Below are positions 1-13,311 of a stretch of DNA of 64,000 nucleotides, piece after piece; position 1 is the stretch's first letter; each line of letters opens with the position of its first letter. The notes under the pieces are model-generated. The model was not told the DNA's origin, made no database searches, and saw nothing but the letters and a program-made list of their open reading frames with translations. Both the position numbers and the translations under genes were made by a program. The DNA comes from Rhynochetos jubatus (lineage: Eukaryota; Chordata; Aves; Eurypygiformes; Rhynochetidae): contig CM050690.1 in the NCBI GenBank assembly GCA_027574665.1, positions 66,373,905 to 66,437,904 of the forward strand, read 5' to 3'.

Positions 1-794
1 GTCAAGGCTGGTGCTACTTACTTTGTTTCAGTGAGAGCTTGACATTTGATCAGTATACTTTGAAACAATAACTGCTGAAGAACACATGGAGGTAACACAC
101 AGTAAATTTCACTTCATCAGTTGCAACTCGCTTGCCATTCGTGGTGTGGAGCAAGTGAGGTGATGGCGCAGAAGTCAAGAGTGACCCTGGTTCTCCAAGT
201 CCCGTTGAGTTCTGTACAGCCAGTTAACGGCAAGCATGGGCTGTGCATAGAAACTGCAAAGCTCAGCTGAATAGCTAAGAACTGTGTTTGGGTTTATTTA
301 AGTTCTGGTAGACTCAAAAGAGCTATACTTAGAAATATGAGTATATAAAATGTTTATTTTATTAGAATTGTCAGTTCAGAGGCTAAGAAATGGCAAGAGC
401 ATTGCTGCCAACATTCAATAAGCTTTAGATCCAAACTGAATTAACCCTGAAATGCTTCTTCTTTGCAGTTTGGCAGATAGCTACAAAATAACCACAGAAA
501 AGGGTGTCATGCTGGCTACCACGAGGGAGGGCATTGACACCCTCCCCTCAGCACAGCAGCCGACTGCGTCTGCAGCAGTGCGCTCACTCTGGTGACCCGT
601 GATGATCCCTCCTGCGGGAGGAACTGAGGAAGACCCGGTAACAAATCCAAGATGACTCTTCTTGTCAGGACCTGGGCATGCCACGGGTGTTCATGACTTG
701 TCTGGCGGTCACTGCCTCCTTTTAATAAATTTTCTTTCCAGTCCTTCCCCCTGTGGCTCTAAAAGGTGTGTGAATGCAACGGTCTCATTAGTGA
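1..794. other. Intergenic, no gene seen
   Basis: Mixed-composition sequence downstream of FCHO2. Only short frames on both strands and no recognisable domain or repeat family. Confidence 0.6.
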
Positions 795-1125
795 ATCACA
801 GCATGGTTTGGGTTGGGAGGGACCTTAAAGACCATCCAGTTCCAACCCCCCTGCCATGGGCAGGGACACCCTCCCCTAGACCAGGTTGCTCAAAGCCTCA
901 TCCAGCCTGGCCTTGAGCACTTCCAGGGATGGGGCACCCACAGCTTCTCTGGGCAACCTGTCCCAGTGCCTCACCACTCTCATCATAAAAAATTTATTTC
1001 TTATGTCCAGTCTGAATCTCCCCTTTTTTAGTTTAAAACCATTACCCCTTGTCCTATCATAACAGGCCCTACTAAAAAGTCTGTCCCATCTTTCTCATAA
1101 GCCCCCTTTAAGTCTTGAAAGGAAA
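795..1125 (-). mobile_element. CR1 LINE 3' fragment
   Basis: Begins ATCACAGCATGGTTTGGGTT and continues with the typical antisense CR1 3' region (CCAGTTCCAACCCCC, CAGGGACACCCTCCC, CTGTCCCAGTGCCTCACCACTCT). A 5'-truncated copy on the minus strand, ending in a decayed AT-rich part. Confidence 0.9.
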
Positions 1126-3483
1126 TTAAGATGTTTGGGGAGAGGTGATTAAAAATAAAATTCAAAGAGGTTATGCATTAACCCTAATAAAAATCAAATA
1201 ACTTTCTTTTGGCCAGGAGAGGTAGACCCGTATCTCACATCTGCATTTTAATTTGTTAGGTTTGCTTATCACGCTTGCTTTGGACTTCCAAGAGTAAGGC
1301 ATGACAGTGGTGACTGGTGGCGCTGGTGGCCCTTAACCTGCTGCACCGTGATGGCAGGGGGAATCAGGAAATGAAGGTAAGCCCTGAGAGCGCTCCTGCA
1401 TGCTGCACCAGCCAGTATGGGAGTCTGTAGTGGACATCCCTTCCCTGGTTGAAGGCTGTGCTGCCTCTCATTGTCAGGAAGTGAAGCCTGGAGAAGGGCA
1501 GCTGAGGAAGGATGCAAAAAGGGATGCAAAGCGGGATGCAAACCCATTCTATTTCTTCTCAACTGGTGCACACAGCGACCCAGTCTGGCCCTTGAGGAAA
1601 CCTGTAAGCTGCACATTTCTGACCACTCTTGAAAGACCTCTAATTTTCTGTTTAAGGGTTCACCACCAGTGCCCTTATTTAAAAGGAACACAAGGCCAGA
1701 ATGTTGGGTATACACTGAACTAGGAGAAAAAGCACATTGACCGTGTGTCATTGACTGAGTTCAATCAACATTTAATGTGAACGAATAAGTGGCCCCAGTC
1801 CAGGAGAAAGGTCTCCAAGAGCTGAGTGTTCATTTCTAGGCTACAAGGTCAGATTGCTTACTTTCTGTGACCTGGGAGTCTGGTATTTTGGTTCGCTAGA
1901 GGTCTGCATTCTTGTGTTTTTGTCCTCCCATCCTACTTTATTTTCCAGAGCTGTAGGTGCTGTTTTTGTGTTTGTACAAATTACAGCAGTTTGAGTAGAA
2001 GAGAAACCTTGACCTTCTCAGACTTCGGGCAGGTCCCAGCTGGGAGGTTATTTGCAGGTGAGGATCCATTTGGAAGTATAGGATGAGATCTGCCATTTTG
2101 AGGTGTGCACTACCAAAAACACTTGAGCTGAGTGGTCAAAATGTGCTGGTTTATGTTTATCTTAGTGAAAGGTTCAATGCTGATATGAAAGAGATGGCGA
2201 TGCTATATCAACAGCATGTGATAATGGAGCTAGGGATGCTATACTTAGCCCTTTTGGATTGACATGTGTTGAATGGGAAATAATATAACCTTTTAAGGTT
2301 ATAGAGCAAAACCTTACCAAGTCGTGTGCCAAATGTTATGGGCTTGATAAACATTTTGAGCACTCCTTTAATTAGTCTTCCTTGTTTAGTATTAACCACA
2401 ATTACCTTTTGAGTAGTTTTGGAAAATACTTTGTGCATTCAAATGTTCAAGTGGTGATGGTCATACGGTACTTTGCTTCTACTTCTGTCAGTAGACCATT
2501 ATTGTTAGCCTTTTGACTAGATAAATTCATCTCTGTTAAATATACCTGTACAGCTTTTTGACTGGAAAACCATTTGTAAAGTTAAAATTTTGTGCTGTAG
2601 TATGGAAAGTGCAGGACTTGCGGTTTATAATGTAGTGGAGACTTTCTGTGCATCTGACACATTTCTTATCCAAAACTAAATAATCTGTCAGACGAAAAAA
2701 ATTAATTTGATGTTGTGATACTGCAATTTGGGGAAGGACAATTTTTTTCCTGGGGGAGGGGAATAATGAGTCTTAATGAATTGTGATTAGTTCAGCAGTC
2801 TTTTTTTTTTTTTTCTTAATACGTGTAATGAAATCTCATTTCTTTTTAGACAGAAGTTACCAGGCTATTGGATCATCAACTTTTACTATTTTTACCATAG
2901 CTGCCTGTATATTTTCTGTCTAGATTCTCACTATTTTAGTGTCTAATCAGTTCTTCCACTTTCCAAGTAGCTTTTATGGTCTGAGCATCCTAGGTGACAC
3001 TTAGTTTTGTTTTGATGGTTTCACTCATACAGGGGAGAAACCTCTTTGAATTTGGTTTCACTTCTCTCGAACACTGGGACTTGGATATATTTGAAAAGAT
3101 AAAACCAGCTAACAGTGAACTGTGGTTGTTGCAGTTGTGTCCCCCTGTCCTCTCCCTGTAGCTGAAGTGGTTGCCATTAGGTGCCTAGCGATCATAACAG
3201 GCAGGTAATTCAGGGAAAAGATTTAGATGCTCCAGGCATATACCATGTGAGTGGGACTTGAAGGAGATGCTGTCTTTTGGCTCCTGAACAATTTTCTCTC
3301 CCGTTCTTTAATGGACTACTCTTTTTAAAATCTGATCCTGAGTATTCAGAGAGACATACAGAATATGTTGGAGGCGCGTCAGTGCAGGCTATGATTACAG
3401 AGGTGTTCTCTCTTCCAGCTGTTTGTACTCATGAAGTTCCTGAGAGGACAGGCTTTTGTGTGGAATTCACCGCTTTGTGAACT
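1126..3483. other. Intergenic, no gene seen
   Basis: No exon-like segment with splice sites was recognised. A minus-strand frame of 160 codons (1269-1751) has no known domain. Near 1509-1543 the unit GGATGCAAA occurs three times in tandem. A 14-nt T run lies near 2802. Confidence 0.55.
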
Positions 3484-4560
3484 GAGCAGTTCAGGACTGT
3501 CCAGGTCCCTCTGGATGGCATCCCTTCCCTCCAGCGTGTCAACCGCACCACACAGCTTGCTGTCGTTGGCAAACTTGCTGAGGGTGTGCTCAATCCCACT
3601 GCGTGTGTCACTGACAAAGATGTTAAACAGCACCGGTCCCAACACTGACCCATGAAGAATGCTGCTTGTTACTGGTCTCCTCTCAGACATTGAGCCATTG
3701 ACCACAACACTCTGAGTGTGACGATCCAGCCAATTTCTTGCTGGCACAGTGGTCCACCCATCAGATCCATGCCTCTCCAATTTGGAGACAAGGATGTTGT
3801 GTGGGACAGTGTCAAAGGCTTTGTGCAAGTCCAGGTAGATGATGTCAGTTGCTCTTTCTTTATCCACCAACACTGTAATACCATCACAGGAGGCCAGCAA
3901 ATTTGTCAGGCACGATTTTGCCTCTACTGAATCTGTGTTGGCTGTCACCAATCACCACCATGTGACTTGGCATAGTTTCCAGGAGAATCTGCTCATTGAT
4001 CTTGCTGGGCACAGAGGTGAGACTGACTGGCCTGTAGTTCCCTGGGTCCTCTTTTTTTCCCCTTTTTAAAGATGGGGGTTATCTTTCCCCTTTTTCCAGT
4101 CAGTGGGAACTTCACCAGACTGCCATGACTTCTCAAATATGATCCAATAGCAGCTTCATCTGCCAGCTCCCTCAGGACCTGTGGATGCATCTCCTCGGGT
4201 CCCATGGACTTGTGCACTTTCAGGTTACTTAGATGGTCTCAAACCCGATCTTCTGTGACAGCGGGTGATTCTTCATTCCCCCAGTCCTTGCCTTTGCCTT
4301 CTGTGACTTGGGTGGTGTGGCTTGAGCACTTGTCAGTGAAGACTGAGGCAAAAAAGTCATTGAGTACCTCAGCCTCTCCATATCCTGGGTGACTACGTCT
4401 CCCATTTCCACACTCTCTACCCTACATACTAACATGCTTAGAGTTTCTTTATTTGGACAGACTACAGTTCTGCTGTTGCTTTCTCCAAGGATCTTTTTGC
4501 AGTCTCCATCCATCTTTTCCCAGTGTCCATGTCAGATCCTACCAGGCCCTTACAGACGAT
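3484..4560 (-). mobile_element. CR1 LINE, reverse-transcriptase fragment
   Basis: Minus-strand remnant of CR1 ORF2. The recognisable series includes [71 protein letters not shown] and [10 protein letters not shown]. Frameshifts and base changes break the frame, so it is inactive. The 3' end of the element is missing on this side. Confidence 0.92.
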
Positions 4561-5494
4561 TAAACTGTCTGATATGACTCAAGCACATACTATGGGACCA
4601 AGACAAACATTCTTATCCCTTAACTGTGTCCACAAAGCTCATCTAAATCCTATACAGGATAGTGAGGTAGTGTGCTGACAAGACTCAAACCTTGGTGGAA
4701 CAATCTCCTAGTCACCTTTTTCTTATGTCTCTGGAATCTTTATCCAGGTAATCCAAGGTTTATCAGTGACTCCTTGCTTGGAGTCAGTCATGGTATAAAA
4801 TGCCTACAGACCATATGTCAGAAAAAAGGTATGATCAATATTCAGAAATTCTTCCTTGCAGCAGATCACCCAACACCCTCCCTTTCTTTCTATCCTGAGG
4901 CTTTCAGAAATCACCTCTGGCTACAAGTTTTCTGAATATACAAGAGAAATCTGAGTCTGAGAGATTCCAACAGCCTGTGGTCCCACACAGCCATTTGAAT
5001 CACTTTTCACACTGAGAGACAAGTACCTTAAGTGTGTGGCAGTAGCATTCCATAGGTAATATGGTTAGGGAAAGGCTTTCAGCTCCAGTTCCTGGATACA
5101 TGCACAGGCATGCACTTCTCAGAGAACAAACTTTGAGATTGCACAGAAATAAATTCTCATCATCTATAATGGCAAAACAATTAGATAAAGAAAGAAAAAC
5201 ATTACCAAAAAATTCAGCTTAGGCAAGGTCCTTTCACACAAAGAAAACCAACTACTGCATTTATAATCATATATGAAGGTACTGGCCATGATTAATCTAA
5301 CACTCATTGTTGCTTGGTTTTTGCTTTTAAACAAGATGTGCTAAAATATAAAATGCAGAGATAGAGTCGTAAAAAATTGTATTGTTCCATTTAACTTACC
5401 TTAAAGCCAATATGGAAAGTATTTAAAAAAAGAAGTCATGGGTCTTGCAAAATGAGTGGATCAGGACACCAATGATTTGAGTCTATTTTATACT
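4561..5494. other. Unassigned spacer between two CR1 fragments
   Basis: About 0.9 kb between two CR1 fragments that point away from each other. No CR1 motif or gene recognised; a more decayed 5' CR1 part cannot be excluded. Confidence 0.4.
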
Positions 5495-6262
5495 ATCAAA
5501 GTTCCTGAGGGGTCGGTGTTGGCACTGGTGCTGTTTAACATCTTTGTCAGTGACACAGACAGGGGGATCGAGTGCACCCTCAGCAAGTTTGCCAATGGCA
5601 CCAAGCTGTGTGGTGCGGTGACACGCTGGAGGGAAGGGATGCCATCCAGAGGGACCTGGACAGGCTGGAGAGCTGGGCCTGTGCCAGCCTTATGGAGTTC
5701 AACAAGGCCAAGTGCAAGGTCCTGCACATGGGTCAGGGCAATCCCAAGCACAAGTACAGGCTGGGTGGAGAATGGATTGAGAGCAGCCCTGAGGAGAAGG
5801 ACTTGGGGGTACTGGTGGGTGAGAAGCTGGACATGAGCCGGCTGTGTGTGCTGGCAGCCCAGAAAGCCAAGCTGGGCTGTATCTGGAGAAGTGGGGCCAG
5901 CAGGTCGAGGGAGGGGATTCTCCCCCTCTACTCTGTTCTCGTGAGACCCCACCTGCAGTGCTGCGTCCAGCTCTGGGGACCCCAACATCAGAAAGATATC
6001 GACCGGTAATGAGTTTAAATTGAAAGTGGGGAGATTTAGATTGGATATCAGGAAGAAATTCTTCCTGGAGAGGGTGGTGAGGCACTGGCACAAGTTGCCC
6101 AGAGAAGCTGTGGATGCCCCATCCCTGGGAGTGTCCAAGGCCAGGCTGGATGAGGCTTTGAGCAACCTGGTCTAGGGGAGGGTGTCCCTGCCCATGGCAG
6201 GGGGGTTGGAACTAGATGGTCTCTAAGGTCCCTTCCAACCCAAACCATTCTGTGATTCTGTT
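5495..6262 (+). mobile_element. CR1 LINE, RT C-terminus to 3' end
   Basis: Plus-strand CR1 starting in the RT segment ([20 protein letters not shown]) and continuing through [20 protein letters not shown] and [21 protein letters not shown] deletion at about 6008 joins this to the 3' region (GGATATCAGGAAGAAATTCTT). It ends with CCAACCCAAACCATTCTGTGATTCTG. Frame broken; inactive. Confidence 0.93.
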
Positions 6263-9200
6263 GTGGATGAACAAGATTTAGGACAGGGTGTATGGAGGGG
6301 TAGTTTGGACTAGGTGAAGCTCAGAAATTACCTTTTGTTAGGAACTTTACGTCAGTCTGAAGTGAACCTTGACTCCAAAACTCTTGTATGGGCAGATCTG
6401 TCATGCTGGCCTATGTCTTTTCCACTCATTCTGGCTGAAGTAAAAGATGACAGATACCAAGTTTTGTTGAAGTGGGAAAGGGTAAATAAAAGCAAAGACA
6501 TACCTCACTATTCTGTTGAGGTCAGGAGAGTAAAATCAACCCTTCTCCAGGGAACTTGTTTCTTCATTAGAAGAAAAACCTGAAGGAAGATGCTGAGAGT
6601 GAAGCTTCAGTCAAGTGCATGCGAGTAAAAGGATGAAACTAAGATAAGAGTGACAGTTAAATAGCTGTTCACTGAACTAATGGAAGGTCCAGAATGCCAA
6701 TATAGCCTGGAGGAAGTTGTGCTGGTAAATGGGGGAATGATTGGTTCCACAGAAATCACTCTTTTTTGGCCCTTTTTGTTGTTAAACTCCACATTTTAGT
6801 CTCTGAAGAGTACATTAGTTTGGTAAGACATCAGGTGTTTGCCTCTGCTGTGAGCTCCAGAGTTCCCTTCTAGCCTCAGCTCTGCTGTGATCCCAGACAG
6901 ACATGCAGATTTGTTGTCAGCAGTTCTAGCCCTGGATGTAGTTTAAGAATAATCCAGAATAAGGACTGTACTTATAAGTCCTTAGTTATCCCTAAGTGAT
7001 ATGTTATTTTGTCCTTATTTGTTTGATCCTAAAGCCTCTTCCTGCCATTTTCTGTGATGATTAAATGGTGAAAACTGTTCAAACATGAGATCTAGCTTGT
7101 TTTTTTCTCCTTCAGTCTTCTGTCATCTGCAAAAACCTTTTTTTTTTTTTTTATAACATCAGGTACCTGGAAAAATATTAAATATTATGAAATCTGCAGG
7201 TGTCCGCCAGAAATGTGCTTAAAAATTAGTCTTAAGACGTAACTAAAGAGGGAAATCACCTTTAAGCATGTTACCATGTTCTTGCATTGCTCTCGTTATA
7301 AACCAACGTGTTGTGTACTGCTAAATCAGGTATCTTACATACATCTTTTTTTTCCTTTGACCCTATTACTCTTATGATCCAGATTTTGAACCTAATGCTA
7401 AATTAGTTTAAGACCTCTATTCAGTGTATCCATGACTGATACTGATTATCTTAACTGTATTTTAATTTTCTTCCCAAGTTCTTTGTTATAGTTACTTGAA
7501 TTGTCACCCTTTTTTTTTTTTTTTGTAGTGGCGCAATGTTAGCTTTCTTCTAATTTTCCAATACTTCTGAGCATTTTAAGATTCAGTGAAATAAAAATTA
7601 ATGGTCCATAGTATGGCTTATTTGACTTCCTAAACGCTTGGATTGTTGTTTATCTGATCTGCTGCTTTAAAAATGTTTAGCTTTAGTAGATGATGTGTTA
7701 ACATCTCTCTTTAGATACTGTTGGATTGCAAAGTATTTTCACCATGTGACTATATAATCTAGATATCCTTTAAGGAAAGTGGCATCATACTTACGGAACG
7801 CTTTTCTTTCTCTCCGTTTTGTGTTCTTACCGACTGGGGCATTTCCAGCTAATAAGGGTCCGGTAACATAGTGGAAGTTACAGATTTTTGTAGTTATTTT
7901 TTGGAACAAACTTCTGTTACCCTCAATTGAACTATCTCCACGGACTTTCCTACCCCCTGTGTTTATCTGCTTATCAATCTCTTACAGTTCATGACCTCGG
8001 GGTTTAATAGCCACTACTGAGAGAAGTCTTCCCTTATGTCACTGGAGCCAGCTGCTTTTAGTTCCCCTCGGCCGCTGTGGTTTAGTGAACAGCTGAGCCG
8101 GCCTGGTGATGTGCTGCTGCCAAAAGGGAGAGACCGCATTCCCTACCCCTTTTCTGTTCTTAGGCTGGGAATTCTGTGCCCAGTGTTTTCCAAGCCCTGC
8201 CTCAAGGCTTAACTTAGCATAAATATTTTCTTCTAATTACTTTGTTTCCTGGGTTTGATGTATGTCTGGTTGGCGAGTTGAAAGTTGACTCAGATAGATA
8301 TGACGCGTGCCAGAGGTGGTACAGGCTGTGGTGGGTGAAGACAGAGAGCGTGGCCTGTGTCTGTCAGCAGTATCGAACTGTTCAACTGGCCCATCATGAA
8401 GCTGTAGCCTAAGCCATTTTGGTTGGTTTTAATTAGTGTAGGCCTCTCAATCATGGGATCAGTGCTTTACGAGCATCTAGAAAATCTAAAAGTTGACCTT
8501 TGGAAGTACCACCTGCCTGCACTATTTGAAACTGATGATATAAACAACAAACGCAATCAAGTAATGGTAACTTGGTTGTCACTAACATGTGATTGTGCAA
8601 TCCAGCCAGGCAGCTTAAGATGAGGTATAATTTATGGTTCTTTGGTGACTGTGTCACAGAGTGCTTAATTTATGTGTATTTCTTTCCACAACCTCTCTGC
8701 TTCAACCTCCAGTTCTGAGCTCAATTTGGGGCACTCTAAGTGAGTTGCCCTTAGCCTGCTCACAGCCAGAAAGTGGGGGGGCTTCTGCAGAGTTTAGGAC
8801 CTTCCTACAGCAAAGCGGCTGCTGTACATAATTACCAGAGCACAGAATTTAGCTCAGGAAAGTCGCAGGCCAAAGGGAATCTCCAAGATCAGATATGGCT
8901 GACAGCAGGTCACCCGAATGCTAACAGTATCTGTCAGATCTGAGCAGACTGTAAGTAGTTCCAGTAAGATCCTTACCAGCAGCCTTGTGCATTTCTGATT
9001 TAAAAGTACATCTTGACTACAGCAAGGGGGACTCTTGAATCTTGGTGCAGTGTGCTTTATTCTGGAAGGATGGCATCAGTTAAATAACTAAAATCTGAGT
9101 GGGTATCTCTTGTAGACACAGAATTCATGTGTGTCTTTAGATATAACTAATGGCAGCAATAACGACATTGTACCTTGCTGGGACAGAGGTAGGGCTTTGC

Positions 9201-9669
9201 TAAACATTCATTGTGGTGATACAGAGGCAAGTACAAAATGCTTTAAAAAAATCTGAGAGAAAATCCTTTAACTAGAAGGAACGTGTCCAGAAAACTGTTT
9301 TAACAAGAATTTCAGTGCAGTTGGATAACCCGTCCTTGGGACTGGACAGATGGGTGATGGCAGATAGTGTTGTTCATTATGAACACTGATCAAGTTCTTA
9401 AAAATAGGCCACTGTTTTTTTAATTCCAGAAAAAAAACCCAAACCCCACTCACGGAAGTTTGGATACAGTAGCAGGAGATTCCAAATTTTACCAGTTAAC
9501 TTCTACGGGGTCTATGTAGAAATCTTTGTGTTCAAACGGTGTTGTACAGGGCACAGTATACATTCACACTGTGAGTACTTCACAGCTTCTGTGAAGAGGA
9601 CACAGCAGGCTACTGATGCTGCTGGACGCAGGAGCAAGGTCTTCAGATTTCATCCAGATGCTAAAATAA
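6263..9669. other. Intergenic, no gene seen
   Basis: AT-rich sequence with T runs near 7138 and 7510. No repeat family or exon recognised. A somewhat GC-richer patch lies near 8060-8170. Confidence 0.55.
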
Positions 9670-9826
9670 TTACAGAATCACTAAGGTTGGAAAAGACCTA
9701 TAAGATCATCTAGTCCAACCATCAACCCAACCATCAACCCAACCCGCTAGACCATGTCCTCAAACACCTCCAGGGATGGTGACTCCACCCCTGCCCCGGG
9801 CAGCCTGTTCCAATGCCTTGTAGGCT
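9670..9826 (-). mobile_element. CR1 LINE 3' fragment (short)
   Basis: Antisense CR1 3' tail: TACAGAATCACTAAGGTTGG, AAAAGACCTATAAGATCATC, then CCAACCATCAACCCAACC in tandem, AGACCATGTCCTCAAACACC and CCCCGGGCAGCCTGTTCCAA. About 157 bp, minus strand. A different CR1 subfamily from the 795-1125 copy, judging by the tail. Confidence 0.9.
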
Positions 9827-12800
9827 GTTGTGAGTAGCTGAAATGGTGAACGTGTCTTCTGGATACCACATGTCCTGCCGTGTGTTGGTACAAACACCGT
9901 TGCTGATGGCCTGAACAGGAGATACAGCTGTGCCTGTGTACCCCTGGGCTGGGAAGGACTCCGAGAATTACTCTCTCAAGGGTAAAACTCAGCATGGTTT
10001 TTGCTTATAAACCGGTGACGAGGTAAGAGTCACCACTTTAAGAATGACGCAACATTTTTTGAAAGTTTCAGCTTGTGACAACAGTTGGCTGTTCCTAAGC
10101 ATCAGTAGCATGAAAAGCAGGAGACTGCACACTGCACTGTTGCTGCCTATGCAGGGGACAAACGGCTTCCTGAAGCACAAATTATGGTTTTCCACTTTTT
10201 GACTTAAACCAGATTATTGTAGGACTGTTTTAAGTTGGATGATTCCTTGGAGGGGTGGTTAGAAGATGCTATTTGCTAAAAACCTCTGAACTCTAACGTG
10301 TGTTTTTGTGGCGTCTCTTGGGGTTCAGGTGGCCAAAACGCTGCCACCCTAAGCAATCTGGAAAGGTCATAGCTCAGGGAAACTGGGGTGCACGTTCCCC
10401 ACTTCTCCCTCTGGGAAACTTACTGTGTTGCCTGGAAGCAACGCTGGATGCTTAGGTGAGCCGTGCTCCCCACGCCCCGTCAGCACTGAGTGCAGTCATG
10501 CCAAGTTCTAGCTCACAGCTACACAGACAGAGCAGCACTTCTAGCAGGCAAAGACATCCTGCACACTCCCCCAAAGTATTAAAGATACAACTTTGGTTTT
10601 GAGAAGCTTGAGGGTCTCCTCAGAGATCTCGCAGAACGCCAAGGGACTAGCTGTAAAGGCCCGTGACCTTTTAAAAAATTCCAACTCCTTTATGGGACTG
10701 TTGTGTCAAATACATCTTCTCCACCTCAATTTAAGGGGAACACTGGAGCTCACATTTGTTTTCCCACGCCATTTCCTCATGTCATTTCGTTATTGTGTCT
10801 CCTCTGGTGCGGTGTTTGTGCTGTATGACCTGGAGAAGTTATGCCAGAGTAACCGTGTGTTCGGTGGATGCTGATTTCCTTGTCCTAGGCATACAAGATG
10901 CAGTTCTTAAATCGAGTCTAAATTGAGCCATCTTTTGCGTTTTAGACCTTAAATGAAACCAGATTCATTCTTTCTTCTCACTAGAAGCAGACATCCAGCC
11001 TACTGTGTTATCACATGAGCCAGAACACGGAAACGTGATTTCAGCTGGAGAAAAGCTGCAGCAGCATTTGGCCTGTGCATGGGAACAGACTGGTGAGGCT
11101 CAGCTGCAGAGACTGCGAGCGTCTCCTGGGCTCCTGTACGCAGCGTGCGTGGTCAGCCTAGGAACCACTCAGAAGCAAGAAGGGACTCTCACGCAAAGGC
11201 TGTGGGATTCTGACGTGGAAGAGACACTGCCGTCCAAGGTCAGGTGCTCAGTCAGGGGCTGAAAGTTGTGTCTGTTTGGACTTTGGTTCTCTGTCAAAAT
11301 CCACAGTCCTCTAAGGCTCCAGAGAAACAGAGCAAGAAAAGCGGAAGGTAAATAACAGGTTTTGAGCTCGAGTCGGGTTTTTCCTTTTCTTCCTTTCTTC
11401 CCAAGTTGCATTGGTGCATCTTGCCTGGATGCAATGCCTTGCTTTTTCAAAGAAATACAGCTAGGACAATGGCAAACAAAACCATACTTTAGGTTATAAT
11501 AATTAAAATAGCCATCCTAGCTCTAAAACCAGAAAGAATGGATTCCAAAGGCAGCAAAAGCAGCCACAGAAAATGTGGAATTTGAGTATTGAATGTCTCG
11601 TAAGTTATCCGGAAGAGGCCTCCCGTGTTTTTAAGATTATTTTATCCTTTAACGACTGTAGGCTTTCTACTGGTTATTAAATGAGCCAAGGGAGAACTTG
11701 AAGATCAGCACGTCAGTAAACACGGAGGTCAGATGGAGTTGAGAAGGAATACTCAGCGGTGTAATAACACACAGAGTTGAAGATAAACATTGTTTTCAAT
11801 TAACAGGCCCGGTAATCAGTCCAATCAAGGGCACCACACAGTAAATATGTTATTTGCTGCTTTAGTACCTTGAACTGTTTTTAGCTTCTTTATCCTTGGA
11901 GGAATTCCTGGGGGTGTTTTCATGCGTGCTCTAAAGTAAAACTGCCCTTTCATGACAACTGAAATGGAAACCAATTATCTAGCAATTCCGAGGCAACAAA
12001 AGGTACACAGATATTAAGATGCCTATCTTAAGCTTCTCAAACACACAAGACTTGAACTGTAATCCTTTTCAACATGATGCAAGACCTTCCTTTCTAGTCT
12101 GATAGCAAAACCCACCACACTTTTAACTCCCACGCTGTTCCAGTTGATAGTCAAATATCTCAGCTCCTTCAAATACCTTACATAAATATTATTTGGCAGT
12201 GGCAGACGCAGTCAGTTACCCCTGAAAAACTACCTGATCATGTACTCAGATTGTCACAAGCCTGTTTGAGCAGTATAAATCCAGTTTATAGTAGTTGAGA
12301 GGAGTCCGTGGGCACTGGCTCGCAGTAACAGAAGTCAAATGTTAACAGAAGTGCCAGAGCAGTGATCTCTGACACTTGAAGTTCAATGAATGCTGGAAGA
12401 ACTGGGGAGCTTTGTACCCTTTTACAGGCCTAGCCAATAACTGAGGATGCTGGGGGAGTAGAAAGGAAGCAGCTTGTGAGCCCTCTGTGCCGCAGCCTGT
12501 TCCTCAGCCTGGGCTACTTGGACCGTTCAGTGTGGCCGTCAGGTGGAAGACAGGAATGAAGCCCCTGGACTACTGCTTTCCAGCATGACAAGAATGGTGC
12601 TTACTGCAGCCATGTCCCGCCAGCTGACAAAGCCCGTTTAATAAGCCGTTACTTACTAAACCCACAGAGGCAGTGGGATTGGTAGGAAAGAAACCGATTC
12701 AAATGCATTTGTTCAGTTTCAACTTTTGTTTCTGTGCTTGCAACTCAGAAGGGCTATTCTCAGGCTGCTGAAGCAGTACTGAAATTGCCTACTTTTTTGG

Positions 12801-13289
12801 ACTGGCGGAACGTAAGAAATCAGGAAGAATTACTTTAATCTTGTGACTGACTTTTTCCCTGTGCACTCAACAAAATGTAGGCTTATTGGGGAAGTTACGG
12901 AATGTGCAGCATTTGACAGCACTGTTTAGGGAAAGCAGCTTGTCTACAAAGTCGAGGTTTTTCTAATAAACGTATTTGCAGTTTTGCCTAACGCAGGCTG
13001 TCGGTTAAGCATATCAACTTAGTAAAGGCATGAGCCATTGTAAACATCTCAGGCACTCCAGTTTAGTGCAGGTGCAGCACACCGCAGAAGTCATCTCTCC
13101 ACCTGCCTTCTTGGTGGTGATTTCTAAACAGACAAAAGAGCTCATGTATTATCTCTACCCCTTATCACCTAGAAATCAATTGACAGTTTTAAAATGTTCA
13201 GTACACGTGCAGTTTCGTTCTATTATCTTATTGCTCAGAAGCTCTGTGGGACTAAAAGCAAAAGTATACGCAAAATAAATCACTATTTA
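9827..13289. other. Intergenic next to FCHO2 3' end, no gene seen
   Basis: No recognisable coding exon or repeat. Moderately GC-rich stretches lie near 10310-10500, 11090-11240 and 12440-12640. TMEM171, the neighbour in mammals, was not detected here. Confidence 0.5.
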
Positions 13290-13305
13290 AATTATATATT
13301 ACATG

Positions 13306-13311
13306 TTTATT
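13306..13311 (-). terminator. FCHO2: FCHO2 distal poly(A) signal
   Basis: Sense-strand AATAAA, 2.25 kb after the stop codon, at the far end of the repeat-free AT-rich block. It is taken as the main signal because the UTR length fits the mammalian gene. Confidence 0.65.

Noticed and set aside
1269..1751. 160-codon minus-strand open frame in the intergenic flank
   Set aside because: No recognisable domain or splice context, and an overlapping frame on the other strand; length is compatible with chance.
10316..12640. GC-richer stretches downstream of FCHO2 as possible TMEM171 exons
   Set aside because: No open frame resembling a membrane protein and no paired splice sites were found.
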